From positions 7,875,728 through 7,939,727 of the forward strand of contig JAKSZT010054335.1 of assembly GCA_026826555.1 (NCBI GenBank): a DNA stretch of 64,000 bases, read 5' to 3'. This document shows positions 46,935 through 58,679 of the stretch, piece by piece. The DNA comes from Tolypeutes matacus. Taxonomy: Eukaryota; Chordata; Mammalia; Cingulata; Chlamyphoridae. The notes under the pieces were generated by a model, which saw nothing but the letters and a program-made list of their open reading frames with translations, did not search any database and was not told the origin of the DNA. Position 1 is the first letter of the stretch; every line of letters starts with the position of its first letter. Made by a program: the position numbers and the translations under genes.

Positions 46935-47524
46935 CGCTAGCCCGTTCCTGTGGGTGTGAGCCCATTGTACATTGGACTTTCTGATGAGGTGTGGCCCAGG
47001 GTGGGTCTCAATCCTCTTACTGGAGTCTTTATAAATGGGACGAATATGGAGAGAGGGAGAGAGAGGGAGAGCCACGGAGCAAGAAGCTGAAAGCAGCTAA
47101 ACCTGACGGGAAGGGCGAGAGCAGCAGGCGCCGCCCTGTGCCTTGTACGTGGCAGAGGAGCCCAGGATCACCTGCAGCCGTCTTCAGGAAGAAAGCATCG
47201 CCTGATGATGCCCTAATGTGGACATTTTTCTCAGCCTCAAAACCGTGAGCTTGTAAGCTAGTAAATTGCACTGCCAAAGCCAACGGATTTTACAGTATCT
47301 GCTTTGGCAGCTTCGCAAACTGAAGCAGTGCCTCTGGGTAGTGCCGAGATGCCGTCTCTTTATGCCCCAGGGAGTTTCCATGGAGCTAACACAACTCCAC
47401 ATCTGCCAGCCTATAGGTAGAAAATGTGGTCATCCATGGAGTGATAGCCATAGTCACACCAACCACAACCCCTCTGGGATGCAGAAGCCACCCGGGCCCC
47501 CACCCCGCCCCACACTCTAATCAC

Positions 47525-48000
47525 CAAAACCTGTGCCTGTTACATTGCATAGCAAAAGGAACTTTGCAGATGTAATCAAGGTTATAGACCTTAAAACAGG
47601 GAGGTTGTTCTGGATTCTTTGAGTGGGCCCAATCTAACCACAGGAGCCCTTAAAAGCCAAGAACTTTCTCTGGCTGAGTCAGGGAAATGCAAAGAAGAGG
47701 AGGTGGGAGAGCTCAAAGGCTGAGAAGGGCTCGACCCACCAAGGCTGGTTTGAAGGCAGAGGGGCAGGGACCTCAGTCCTACAACAAGGAAATAAATCCT
47801 GCCACAGCCTACCTGATCTTGGAAGGAGACTCCCCCTGCAGACCTCCAGATAAGAGCCTTACCCACCTCCTCACCTCAGCCCCGTGAGGCCCTCGGACCG
47901 GCACCAAGCCCCGCCTACGGGACTTCCGACCCACAAGCAGATATGGCTTTAAACTGCTCAGTCTGTGGCAGGTCGTCACGCAGCATTGAAAACGCACTTC
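47525..48000 (+). mobile_element. LTR-like remnant (MaLR/MLT1 style)
   Basis: AAGGAACTTTGCAGATGTAA, GAGTGGGCCCAATCTAACCA and CAGGAGCCCTTAAAAGCC recall the MLT1-type order, ending GTCTGTGGCAGGTCGTCACG. Family assignment is from memory and tentative. Confidence 0.45.
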
Positions 48001-50646
48001 TCTGTCCTCCTAATGAATTTTGTGGACTTGGGTAAGACCTGCACACACATGCCATAAATCTTCCTGCACCAGGCGTCCTCACTCTTAAATGCTGCCCTCC
48101 TGTTTCTACCTCTGTCCTCCTCTCCCCGTGCCCACTCACTCCACATGCGGGCTCCGGCCAGTCACTGAGGCACCCGGAGCAGAGCCGGCAGCAGCTCTGA
48201 CTCAGAGTTTTAGGGCTACCCATGCACATCGCAGAGGTGACAGAAGAGGCTGCTTGTGGGGCCACAGATCGAGCCTGGCGCCAGCTCAAACCCCTGCACG
48301 AGGCGCTCCCGGGCCTCCAAGCCTGCAGAGTCCTGGTCCCCAGGTCTTTTGGCCCAGTGAGAGGAGGAGGCCCTCGTTTGCCACCCCAGGATGATTCGTT
48401 GTGGGAACACATAGTCCTGTGGGTAGAAAACACTTTCTCAAAAAACCAAGCGACTTCCAAGGCTCAGATAAAGCAACCACAGTAGCGAATACTGCATTTT
48501 CCCAAAAGCCGGGCTCCTGGGCATAAACAGCATCATGTGCAGAGCCCGGGACTTCCGTCTGCGTCCACACTTAGTCCTTGTGAGGGAGGAGTCCTGGGGA
48601 AGACACACGACACTCACTCCACTGCCAAGATCTTATAACAAGTGGGTCGAAGCCCCTGTGCCCAGATTTCTGGTAATTTTAGGGTCTTCTCTGATTCACA
48701 TTTGTATATCTAAGGAATCCATTTCGTTTTGATAATTTTCCCCAAACAAGTCTTCTGGGAAGTCAGGCTCCGCCTCTGAAACGACAAAACTGCCAAACAG
48801 AGGCTCCTCTGTTACAAACCAACACAATGAAAGTCCTGTCTTTGCCGGCACCTGCTAGAACAGTCAAGGGTGGGAACTGGACTGAGCGTCTCTTGGTTCT
48901 GGGGAAACCACTGTCCCCTAGAACCCGTCTGGCTGTCTTGTGGTTATAGAAAACACATTGGCTCAAGGACACCCCAAACCTCCTTTCATGTGAACACAAA
49001 CACTAGGTGAGGGGAAGTGCTGTGCCGGTGCCGCGGGGGCTGTTTGCTGAGGCCTCAGCCCCCGGCGCTGTGCCTTGGAGAGCTGTGGTGTCTCAGCGCA
49101 GGGCACAACTCCGTCTGGTGTGAGCACTAGCTGTCTGGGCGTGTTTCCCACCGGCAGGTGCAGCAAGCAACGCAGAGGAGAGACAGAAACAATTGCCCGA
49201 GGCGGGCGACAAGCTCTCTGACTCGTGCCGGAGCAGAAACTGGGGGACAGTCTGGGGCGGAGATGCCCCCGGCTTGGTAACAGCTGAAATACCAAAGGGG
49301 CTGGCGTCAGCGTCCTGTGCTCTGATGTGAGGCAAGTGTGGCCGCAGGGGGACGAGCCGGTGGCCTCCCAGCTGGGTGCACACGCTCAGGGGGGCCCTGA
49401 GGCCCACTGGGGTGCAGGAAGATCAGGTGCGAGACCCGCCTTTTCGTATTTACTTTTTCCTAAAAAGGTGAAAACAAGATTTTGCCGCTGAGTAGTGAAG
49501 GTGTGCGCAGCCTGTTGCCGGGCCACGCGGAGGGCTGCTGGGCCGCCCCACTCAGCCCCCTCTTTGTGCCTGCCTGGTGGGCTTGTTGACTGCACCTAAG
49601 AAGGGCATGTCTTAGGCAGATTAGCAAAGAGGAGGGAAAACCAGTGACGACCTGCCTAGGTTTGACATCTTCAACCCAATTACTCTCATTAAAAATACTG
49701 CTGAAATTTTTAGTGAGAACAAATACTTTTGCACCATTAATCAATAAAAATTATTTTTTTAAAATTGCTTACTTCGTCAGCTTTTCTTTAATTTCAAATG
49801 TTGTCAATTTAAAGTGCATGATGTAGTATTATTAGAAGAAACATGCAGATCATACATAAAGAAATCAGTAGTCGGCTCATGGCTGCGTCGCCGTGGCTCG
49901 TCTCTGAATCGCCATTTCCTCACCAAAACGGGGGTAGTACTCCCCGGCTCTCCGACCTCGGGGGGAGGATTTGCTCTGAAGGCCAGCGGTGCATCCTAGG
50001 GATCTCCACCCTCCGAGAGGGCGCGCCCTGGGTCCCAGTACTGGCGGGGGCGCTGTGAGCGGCCTCCCGGCGCTGGCAGAGGAGGCCTGCGCCGCCCGTG
50101 CGCACAGCACTGCCAGGGCGCCGAGGGCGGCACAGCACCGGGGCGGGCAGGGCAGCTCTCTCCTAAGCTGCCTGGCTTCGGCTGATGGCCGTGCTCGGGC
50201 AGGACGTGCCGCAGTCAGGGAACGAGCGCTCGTGGAGCAGGAGACCTGATGCCAGCGCGCCCAGAGAGCCTGGACTCAGCGCCCCACGAGCCTCGCGCTG
50301 ACGCACACGCGTAACTGCCAATGGCCATGAGCGCCCTCCACGCTTGGGGCACGCTTTTCAGAGTACTTGAGAATTGCTGTAACGGCTCTGGATTTTTTAT
50401 TTTTCAACTTTTGGTAAGATTTTAGGTGCTCACATTTAAAATCCTCATCTATGAGATAACAAGACCTTGAAGTAAGATCTGTATAATCAGAGTCAGATAT
50501 CAATTTGTATATGTATGCTTTTAAAAAGGAAGGTATATTCCCTCCAAAACTGCATAATCTGAACCTAATCATGAGAGAACATCAGCCCACACCCAAATTA
50601 AGGAACGTTTTATAAAACAACTGACCCACATTCTTCGAAAATGCCA
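48001..50646. other. Intron or 5' flank, nothing recognised
   Basis: GC-rich parts at 49000-49580 and 49880-50300 carry overlapping open frames without recognised domains. A TGCAAAAGTA-like segment near 49725 was considered and rejected as a transposon. Confidence 0.4.
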
Positions 50647-50855
50647 GGGAGTAGATGTGGCTCAAGCGGTCGCACGCCTGCTTCCCACATACGAGGTCCC
50701 AGGTTCGATCCTGGTGCCTCCTAAAAACAACAATAAACAAACAAATTAAACAATCAACTCGGGGGAGCCGATGTGGCTCAGTGGTTGAGCACCAGCTTCC
50801 CACGTACCAGGCCCCGGGCTCAGTCCTCGGCCCGGTACCTAAAAAGAAACGTCAA
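50647..50855 (+). mobile_element. Dimeric DAS SINE
   Basis: Two tRNA-derived monomers lie in tandem: GATGTGGCTCAAGCGGTC with GGTTCGATCCTGG (50653-50715), an A-rich linker, then GCCGATGTGGCTCAGTGGTT with CCGGGCTCAGTCC (50766-50830), and an A-rich end. The same dimer occurs at 56905-57116 on the other strand. Confidence 0.85.
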
Positions 50856-50859
50856 GGTC

Positions 50860-52050
50860 ATGAAAGAGAATGGGCACCCGAGGAACTGTGCCAGGCCGAG
50901 GGCCGCTCGAGAGACATGGCTGCCAAATGCGCGCGAGCCCCGACGTCGACGCCCGGGACACGCGGCGAGAGCTAGATGCCGGTGTCCTCGAAAACAGGGT
51001 TTTCTCAGTGCTAATCTTCTGGTTTTGATCATGCCTGAAATTGAATCTCAAGTGGTTCCAAAAAATAATAATAACATGTGTGTTTATACAGAGTGAGAGA
51101 ATGATAAAGCAAGTGTGGTAAACATGTTAGCATGTGGGAAACCTGAGTACATATGGACTGCTTTTGTGCTAGTTTTCATCTTTTGTGCAAATCTGAAGCA
51201 ATCCTTGCAATCCACTCCGAGAGCATTCCCCTGCCGTTCTGGATAGACAGAACACAGCGCTTCTGCACTCTGGCGGCAGTCCGTTTTCTGCCTCTCTGTC
51301 TTATCTACAAAGCATTAAAACTTTCCCCCATTTTCTCCCTAGTGTGCTGGCCATGTTCATCACTTTATTTCCCTGCCACGTCGTCTTTTCTTCTCTTTTT
51401 TCTAAACAGATCCTGCCTGTGACTCCTAAGAGATTCTGTGCCAGCCTTTTCCATTCACGGGCACTCTGCGGGGATCAAAATCCCAAGACCTGGGCTACTT
51501 CGTTCCCTCGGAATCCCCCATGCATGAGCCCAGCTGTATGAGAGAAGTTGGTCCTAAATAAGAGGCAAAACCCATCCAAGCGCTGATGCAAATAGTAAAA
51601 GGCAAGGAAATAGAGAGGGAGACGCTGGCACCGCTGCTCCGGAGCAGGAACAGAGGCTTTGACGGCGGAATCGGAGTCAGAGCCCAGAGCCCCGCGCCAG
51701 GCTTGGCCAGTTCCTAAACCTCCTTAGCAGGGAGGGCCCCCGCCGCCCCGGAGACCTCGCGTCCCTGCTCCCCGCGTCCTCCTGAGCCTGCTGTTAGAGC
51801 GAGCTTCCCCCGAGTGCTAGCGGAGTGGCTCACGCACAGATCCACACTCGCCCCTGAAGATGAAGGAAGGCGAAAGCCAGCGCAAGGCCTTACCGTCAAA
51901 GAGCAGCTGCTGCCCGAAACAGGCCCCCATCTGGACCTGGGCCGGGGTGAGGCGGCCTCAGTGCGTGCAGAATATATAGGGAGAGATTACAGATCCGGGC
52001 TTTTCATGACACAAGGTGTTTTTGATAAGTCCTCAGCCAAGATCCACTTA
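50860..52050. other. Intron or 5' flank, nothing recognised
   Basis: This is mixed composition sequence; no exon or repeat was assigned. Confidence 0.4.
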
Positions 52051-52054
52051 AAAA

Positions 52055-52215
52055 CAAAAGCTGCACAAAGGCTACAAAAAGGCCACACAAAGTCTTAACA
52101 AAAGGCTAAAGAAAGACCAGACAAAAGCCAAAGAAAGTCTAACAAAGAGTGAAACAAAGACAAAACAAAGGCCAAACAAAGACAGAAACAAAGGGCAAAA
52201 GAAACCCTAAACAAA
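52055..52215. repeat. Degenerate A-rich minisatellite, about 11-bp unit
   Basis: Units such as GCCACACAAAG, GCTAAAGAAAG, GCCAAAGAAAG and GCCAAACAAAG repeat some fourteen times with small length changes. Confidence 0.85.
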
Positions 52216-52238
52216 AGCTAAACTAAGCTATAGACCAA

Positions 52239-52264
52239 ATCTCACACACACACACACACACACA
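52239..52264. repeat. (CA)n microsatellite
   Basis: About twelve CA units occur next to the A-rich minisatellite. Confidence 0.95.
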
Positions 52265-52265
52265 G

Positions 52266-53634
52266 ATACATACACACACGCATACCCGACTCCTATCGAC
52301 ACGACACCCCACATGCACACACACATGTCCCAGCCTCCCCCTGAAATTCTCCTCATAATCTCCACCCCTGACCTGCTTCAACTTCAGCGACTCTGCCCCG
52401 CATCAGCCCGCACGCCAGGCTGGACCGTTCCCCACCCCGGCTCTCTCCACCAGGCCACGCACCACGACAGTCTACCTCACCACACGCACCACAAGCCAGG
52501 GACAGAGCGGGCTCCTGCTGCCGTATCCCACTCAGACTGAACACCCATCCACGTGCCCCTAACAGGTGTGCACACACCAAGGCCAACAGCCACACGTGGG
52601 CCCTTGCACATTTAATTTTAACAAGAGTACCTCAGTCTAATTACAACTGAGATTGAATTTGGAAGACTCTGTGGCAATTAACGTATGCTTTCAAATTTAT
52701 GAGGGCTTTTTAAACCATCTCTTGTAATGAGTGGACTACTTCAATAAATGACAAATCTCATTCAAATGATACTACTGACTTCAGTCTTAGACATTGGTGT
52801 TTTCTTATCCTTTTCCTAAAATTCGGAGGTCACTACTGGGTCCTATAATTCTCCGTGCTTCTGTTAAATTTCATGTTAAATATATAGAGCCACATAATAA
52901 TGACTGAGAGGTTAAAAGCTACTTCTCACACCAATCCAACTAACAGACACTTGGCCCTGGAGTTCCCCGAGCTTCCTGCATGATGGTAGAATATAAATGT
53001 CAGCAGCAGCATCCAGTTTCCTTCTGGGTTCTTGTCTCAGCATGTGCAAAACCAGCCAGGAAAGCTTAAAGACGCAGCCGGGCGAGGCTGCAGGAACCCA
53101 GCCCAGAGCTCGCCGCGCGCTGGCCTCGTGCCTAGTCAGGCATTCCCTCTCTGAACAGCACACTGTGAAGCGTGCTGGTGGCTTGGCCCCGGCTGTGGCT
53201 CCTGCACTGCGTGTGCGGTGCCTGTGTGCCGACTGGCCGGGCTGTGGTGCCCGGGTGCCGGCCCAGCAAGCCCGGGCCTGGCTGTTACTGTGATGGCGAA
53301 GCACCCATAGCCAAGCGGCTTCGTCTACGGTGGATTTTGCATCTACAGCCAACAAAGCCGCCCGCCCCCAGCAATGCGTGGCACCTCCTCAGCCGATCAG
53401 GGGGCCTTAGAAGCCAGAACTGAGCACTTCAGCACTCAAAGAAGAGTCTCTGGCTCTGCCTCGCCCCCCAGCTTCTCCCGGGGAGTCCAACTTCTCACCT
53501 CCGGAGTTCGGGCATGCCATTTCAGAATCCCCTTTATCAGCCCCAGCTGGTGGGCTGCCCTGCAGACTGCAGACTTGCCAATCGCCGTGGCGATGTGGAT
53601 AAGCTCCTATAAGAAGCCCTCGATACTTATGTCT
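52266..53634. other. Intron or 5' flank, nothing recognised
   Basis: This is unique sequence with short open frames only. Confidence 0.4.
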
Positions 53635-54075
53635 ATGTATGTGCAGGTGTGTGTGTGCGTCTGCAATATTCATGCACATGCACACATGTGTATGGACATG
53701 TGAATACACGGATGTGCACTGTTTGTGTGGTATTTGTGTATATGTGTGTGTGCATGTGCATATACATGCACGTGTGTGCTTGTGTGACATTTGTGCACAC
53801 ACGTGTCATGTATACATGTATATACATGTGCACTGTGTGGTGTGTATATGGATACGTGTGTGCATATGTGTGTTTGTGGTATTTGTGTGCACATGTGTGT
53901 ACACGTGTGTGCCTGTGTGCTTGCATGATATTTGTGTGCACACATGTGTCGTGCATACATGTATGTAATGTGCATGTGTGTGATGTGTGTATGGATACCT
54001 GTGTGTGCATGTGTGTTTGTGTGTGCACATGTGTGTACATGCGTGTGCGTGTGTGCTTGTGTGTATGTATTCCGA
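53635..54075. repeat. Interrupted (TG)n block with a longer internal period
   Basis: Alternating purine-pyrimidine sequence continues for about 440 bp. The marker GTGTGCTTG recurs near 53773, 53915 and 54050, indicating duplication of a segment of roughly 135-142 bp. Open frames across it are compositional artefacts. Confidence 0.9.
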
Positions 54076-54690
54076 CGGCTGTTTCTCTGGAGAACCCTAA
54101 CGCATGCGGTGCATGCGATAGTGGGGTGGGGCGCTGAGTAAGGCGGCTCAGAGCACAGATTCTGGGATGACCCCCGGCCCCCACAGGACGGGGGGAGGGC
54201 GGCATCAGCCAAGGCGTGTGCAGTGGCTGGAACGCGCCTGGCGCAGAGCAAGTGCGTCTCTACTCAGGCACCGTGATCCTGGCCCTGAGGAAGCCTGCAC
54301 GCTGTAAGGCCACACCTCCCATCCACAGAGCCACCCTCCGCTCCACAAGCCTTCCCAGCAAAGGCTCTCAAGGGCAAGCGTCTGTGAGGCCCGTCCTTGG
54401 CCTTCTGCGCCATGGTCTTGGGTGGCGCATGATTCACGCAGCCCGAGCAGGGAGGCCCCACAAGGCGCGCATTCGCCCGCTGCTCTTCTAGCCCTGTGAG
54501 ATCTGGTGTTCACTCTCCCGCAGTGACATGCTCGGCCCAGGGAGGCTGCCTGGAGGCCACGCTCGACTCTGCGTCCCTCCTCTTCAATTGCAGCCTCGCG
54601 TTCTGCCGAGGGGATGCACAGTCAGTATTAAAAACCTTCCTAAAAGTACAGAGGTTCTTCGCACAGAAACTTTAGCTACAGCTGACCAAT
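54076..54690. other. Intron or 5' flank, nothing recognised
   Basis: The block begins CGGCTGTTTCTCTGGAGAAC, a sequence often seen next to TG tracts in mammalian repeats. The rest is unique. Confidence 0.4.
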
Positions 54691-55915
54691 CCCCACAGTT
54701 TCTGCTCTTTTTATTTTTTAATTTCATCAAAATAATACTTTCACAGTCATAATTGAATTAAAAGGCTTGAGATGTCCCACCTCACTCCACCCCATAATCC
54801 CACTTACCAGAGGCAACCACTTTAAATTATTTTAGCTATTTCTTCCGTATTTACTTCCACATTGCTAAGTAACCACACAAACAGCCGTTTATATACTTCT
54901 TTATTGTTGGCTGTGAACTCCTTTCAAATGCTCGTTTTCCTACACTCTACTACTTCCTCTCCCTTTCCTTCACCCACTGAATATAGTCATATACACCAGT
55001 ATTTATATTACTATAATAAATTGTCTTTAGATTACTTTGTTCTTCCTGTTTTTTGCTTCCATTTGCTCATTTTAATTTGCTTAACTTTACCTCATATCAT
55101 TCACTTTTTTCCAAAACTCCAACAGATCTGTCAGGTATTTATCAATGATTTTATCAAGCTTTCGAATACATCAAGTCATCTTTATTTTCTTCTAGACTCC
55201 TCTGCTCTCTATTCCGTGTCTAGCCTGGCTGTAACGGGTCGCCGTCGCCCGTCTCCTACTTGCTCCAGTGTCTGCCCTAGGAAGGGTGCGTATAAAGTGG
55301 ATTTTCGGAGTGGCTGCATGTCTGAAAGCTGCTCTGTTGTGCCCTCACCCTTAGCTGCCCATTTGGCTGTAGAGCTGTAGGTTGAAAACGATATTCCTCC
55401 AGAGTCGCAGATGCATTGTTTTTCTGTTGTGGGTTTTTTTTCCCCTCTGCTGCTATTTTTGAGGAGTTCTAGACCTTTCAGATTACATTTTTTTGTCCGT
55501 GATTTTTTTAAAAATTTCTGGAAATACACATGTTCTTATTTTAACCCCAAGTGTTCTGAAATTCCTCCATGTTATGCTTCAATATGAATATTTTTTCATT
55601 TCTACTTGGATCATTTTAATCTGGAAATTCATAACACTTTCTAGATATTTTTATTTTATTTTGTTGTTTTTATTCATTTACTCCCCTCCATTTTCTTTCT
55701 TCTTTCTGAAATTTTTATTAGTTGGCTCTTGAACTAGTTGAATTGACCCTTCAATTTCTCCTTATTTTGTTTTTTCCTAGCTCCCAATTCATTGACCCTT
55801 CGTTTTATCTTTCATGTAGACTTTTTCATTCTCCCCTCCTTTTAAATTTTATATCTTATTTTGGCAATCATATTTTATATCCCAAGACCTCATCCTTGTT
55901 TGCTGTTGTTTCTTT
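54691..55915 (-). mobile_element. Old L1M-type sequence, reverse orientation (approximate)
   Basis: T-rich sequence includes CCACTTACCAGAGGCAACCA and TATTTCTTCCGTATTTAC, and later long T/A tracts, consistent with decayed reverse-strand L1. Internal limits are not resolved. Confidence 0.45.
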
Positions 55916-55921
55916 CTTTTT

Positions 55922-56160
55922 TTAAAAAGATTTATTTTATTCATTTATTTATCTCCCCCTTGCTGCTTGTGCTCGCTGTGTCCATTTGCTGTGCATTTTT
56001 CTGTGTCTGCTTGTCTCCCTCTGTTGTGTCATCTTGCTGTGCCAGCTCTCCGTGCCACGCGGGCGGCCAGCTCGCCTTCACCAGGAGGCTCCAGGAATCG
56101 AACCCAGAGCCTCCCACATGGTAGACGGGAGCCCAATCACTTGAGGCACATCCACGTCCC
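55922..56160 (-). mobile_element. DAS SINE (long form, internally shortened)
   Basis: It runs from AAAGATTTATTTTATTC through CTTGCTGTGCCAGCTCTCCG to CAGGAATCGAACCCAGAGCC and CACATCCACGTCCC. It keeps a single GCGGGCGGCCAGCTC stretch at the site that is expanded in the 46-kb copy. Confidence 0.88.
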
Positions 56161-56880
56161 CCTGGTACTTCCTTTTTATATACTATCTTTCCTTTTCAGG
56201 TACTATTTTCTGTAAACTCTAGTAAACGGTAATCGTAGTGGGTCGGGGGTGTTTTGTCTGCTCGCTCGCTTCTTTGTCAGTTTTGTCCTTGCGTTGCACT
56301 GGCGGGCCTACTCGGGCTCCTTCAGCCTGGGGACTTGTCTCCGGCCCCCTGCCCTTTGTCTGGTGGTCTCTCACCAGCAGATGACTGGGTGCTCCGAGTT
56401 CGAGCCCGGGGCTCGCTGACGGGTGGTGGGCTGGGCTGCCCGCGACGCAGACCCCAGTGGACGCCGGGCCCGAAGCAGCCGGAGGAGCTTCCCCAGGGGC
56501 CTGCAGGGGAGTTTGAGTTCCTGGCTGTTGATACCTGTGATCAGGTGGGCAAAGGGCCACCTGGTCACAGAATCAGGTGGGGCACGCACAGGAGCACGCG
56601 GACTTGCCCTCCTTTAGGCCCTGCCCACAGCTCCTGAGTCTGGAAGTTTCTCCATAATAAGTTTGCAGTGACCTGGGACTCCACCTGAAGCCCACAGAGC
56701 TCCCCGTGCCTGACCAGCTCCCCACCACCTCCGCTTGCTCCGAGTGGAGGCTTCGTGTCTGACACTGTCGGCGTGCTTTCTCTGGCATTGCCCCTGCAAG
56801 CACGGAGACCGGCACTTCCTCCACTCTCCACCCACTTCCTGCCTCCCAACATTGTATTATAGCTCCTTTTCTTTGGAAGT
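56161..56880. other. Intron or 5' flank, nothing recognised
   Basis: This is GC-rich unique sequence with open frames on both strands and no recognised product. Confidence 0.4.
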
Positions 56881-56881
56881 T

Positions 56882-56887
56882 AATATA

Positions 56888-56904
<17 letters not shown>
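56882..56904. repeat. (TA)n microsatellite
   Basis: About eleven TA units abut the T tail of a SINE. Confidence 0.95.
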
Positions 56905-56918
<14 letters not shown>

Positions 56919-57116
56919 AGGTACTGAGGCTGGGGATTGAACCCCAGACCTCGTATGTGGAAGCCAGCACTCAACCACTGAGCCACATTGGCTCCCCTGA
57001 GTTGGTTTTTTCATTTGTGTGCTTGTTGTTTTATTTTTAGGAAGCACTGGGAACCAAACCCAGGACCTCCCATGTGGGAGGCAGGCTCTCAACCGCTTGA
57101 GCCACATCCGCCCCAG
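56905..57116 (-). mobile_element. Dimeric DAS SINE
   Basis: Two tRNA-derived monomers: GGGGATTGAACCCCAGACC to GAGCCACATTGGCTCCCC, a linker, then GGGAACCAAACCCAGGACC to GAGCCACATCCGCCCC. Confidence 0.88.
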
Positions 57117-57140
57117 CACCTTTTTAAAAATGCTTTACAC

Positions 57141-57335
57141 ATGACAACATGGATGGACCTGGAGGCCACTATGCCGAGCGAAGCAAGCCAGACACAAAAG
57201 GACAAACACTGCATGATTGTGTTACTATGACCCAAATATATTGTGTAACATATTGTATGATTCAAAAAAAAAATTTATATGTATGCAGTACATTTAATTG
57301 AGGAATGTATGTTTTTATTCAAGAAAATGCTTTAT
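57141..57335 (+). mobile_element. 5'-truncated L1 3' end
   Basis: AACATGGATGGACCTGGAGG, AGCAAGCCAGACACAAAAGG and CAAATATATTGTGTAACATA closely match the last part of the full-length L1 at 24195-24400. It belongs to the same or a close L1 subfamily. Confidence 0.88.
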
Positions 57336-57483
57336 TGCCTTTGTGGAGTAAAACTATTTTAATCCTTTGCCTTTTTAAAGTACTTTACTATAATTTTAAC
57401 AGTTTTTCTAAGGGAGCGTAGATGAAATGATCATGTAAGGTCAACGTGCCACTTTTAACCAGAAAGTAGAAGAGACAGTAATG

Positions 57484-57650
57484 TTTTTTATTGAGCTATA
57501 AATCCCATATCGTAAAATTCTCGATTTTGAAGTGTAAACTTTAGCGGGCTTTAGCATTGCCGCAAGGCTGTGCAGCCGTCACCATCTAATTCTCCAAAAT
57601 CTCTATCACCCCCAAAAGAAACTCCCACCCCTTAGCAGCCAGACACAGCA
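57484..57650 (-). mobile_element. Old L1M-type fragment, reverse orientation
   Basis: TTTATTGAGCTATAAATCCC, TTTTGAAGTGTAAACTTTAG and CCAAAAGAAACTCCCACCC match the well-known reverse complement of an L1M 3' region. Confidence 0.7.
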
Positions 57651-58679
57651 CTGTCTGCCGGCACATGCAGAGGCAGGAGGAGGGCAGGGGCTACAGCACG
57701 CAGGTGATTAGGAAGGTTACTGGAAATCAGTGCATCCGCGGCCCATCTTCAGGAGAAAGCTCCCTAAGAAAGGCCGTGTCTCCTAAACCCTCCAGTGTCC
57801 GTAAAGTCACCCACAGCTGGACAACTGCTTGTGACCTAAAATTAGGGATCAAACCAGGTGTTGTAAAAGCAGTTTTTTATTAAAAAGATACAAGACAGGC
57901 CAGGGACTTCTTACTTTCCTGTGGACATCGGGGAGCTGTTTTATAAACAGCTATAAGACCGGTTAATTACTGCAAGTAAATAATAATGAATTGACTGATC
58001 ACATCTGAGAGAAACAAATCCAAATGGCTCCACATCTTCCCTTCAACTCTCACGCTCCAGAGTGAATCTGAATCCTCCAAGATTTTGTCCTCGATCTTAG
58101 AGATTCTTAGCTGCACACTCCCAGCTTTCAGTGGAGAACAGGCCTTCGACGGCAGCTGAGCCGCCAGCCACGGGGACAAGGCGCCCGTGTGCGCCGCGTG
58201 TCTCTGTGCTGGGGCCCAGGCGCAGGTGTGCTACGGCCAGGGGTGATCTGGGAGCAGGGCGCACCTTGCTCCCTAACACTCCAGCGTCCCGTCCAGTTTG
58301 CTGTGGACTCTCGGTGGAGTTACGCGGCCACTGTCGAGCTTCCTGAGCCCCGTGTTGCTCGCAGAAGGCCAGGGGCGGGGGCAGTGCGAAGGGAGGCGGC
58401 CGGCAGGAAAAGCGAGTCCACATGATGGTGGAAATGCCCCGTAAGGAAACTACTGCCCGTTTAAGTCTACACCCGCCGACCAGCCGAACAGCCATCATTT
58501 TGTTACCTGGGGGTGGGGGGTCGGTGCCTTGAGAAGTTTACAGGTCCCAAGTAACTGCTGCCACCGAGTTAATAGACGGGAAGTGAGTATCAGGCTCTGC
58601 GAAAGAAACAGGCGAGAGCCCAAAACCCACCGGCGCACAGCAAGGTGTCAGGAAGGAGGCGCCCTCTCCAATGACTGTG
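57651..58679. other. Intron or 5' flank, nothing recognised
   Basis: This is unique sequence, GC-rich from 58130; no exon was recognised. Confidence 0.4.

Larger units (their letters stand above)
45733..47320 (+). mobile_element. LTR-like element (MaLR/ERVL style), split by a SINE
   Basis: The left part (45733-45785) GTGGTGATTTGAAGCCGTGT and the right part (46935-47320) CCGTTCCTGTGGGTGTGAGC, GATGAGGTGTGGCCCAGGGT and TTTTCTCAGCCTCAAAACCG form one element when the SINE is removed. The general layout, with a TTTGAA start and a CAGCCTC..CTGTGAG-like end region, recalls MaLR LTRs. No internal retroviral genes are present. Confidence 0.5.

Noticed and set aside
45748..47075. Very long open reading frames (up to 417 codons) on both strands over the 46-kb array
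   Set aside because: A stop-free 17-bp unit keeps every frame open because the period is not a multiple of three. The products are periodic and resemble nothing.
49690..49760. Mariner-derived MADE1-type element (TTTTGCACCATTAATC)
   Set aside because: Only a short stretch resembles the element end. The expected inverted second half is missing.
50647..50855. Functional tRNA genes at tRNA-like heads here and at other SINE copies
   Set aside because: A-box and B-box-like motifs are joined to SINE bodies, linkers and A tails. The cloverleaf is degenerate, and the copies have SINE-type target duplications.
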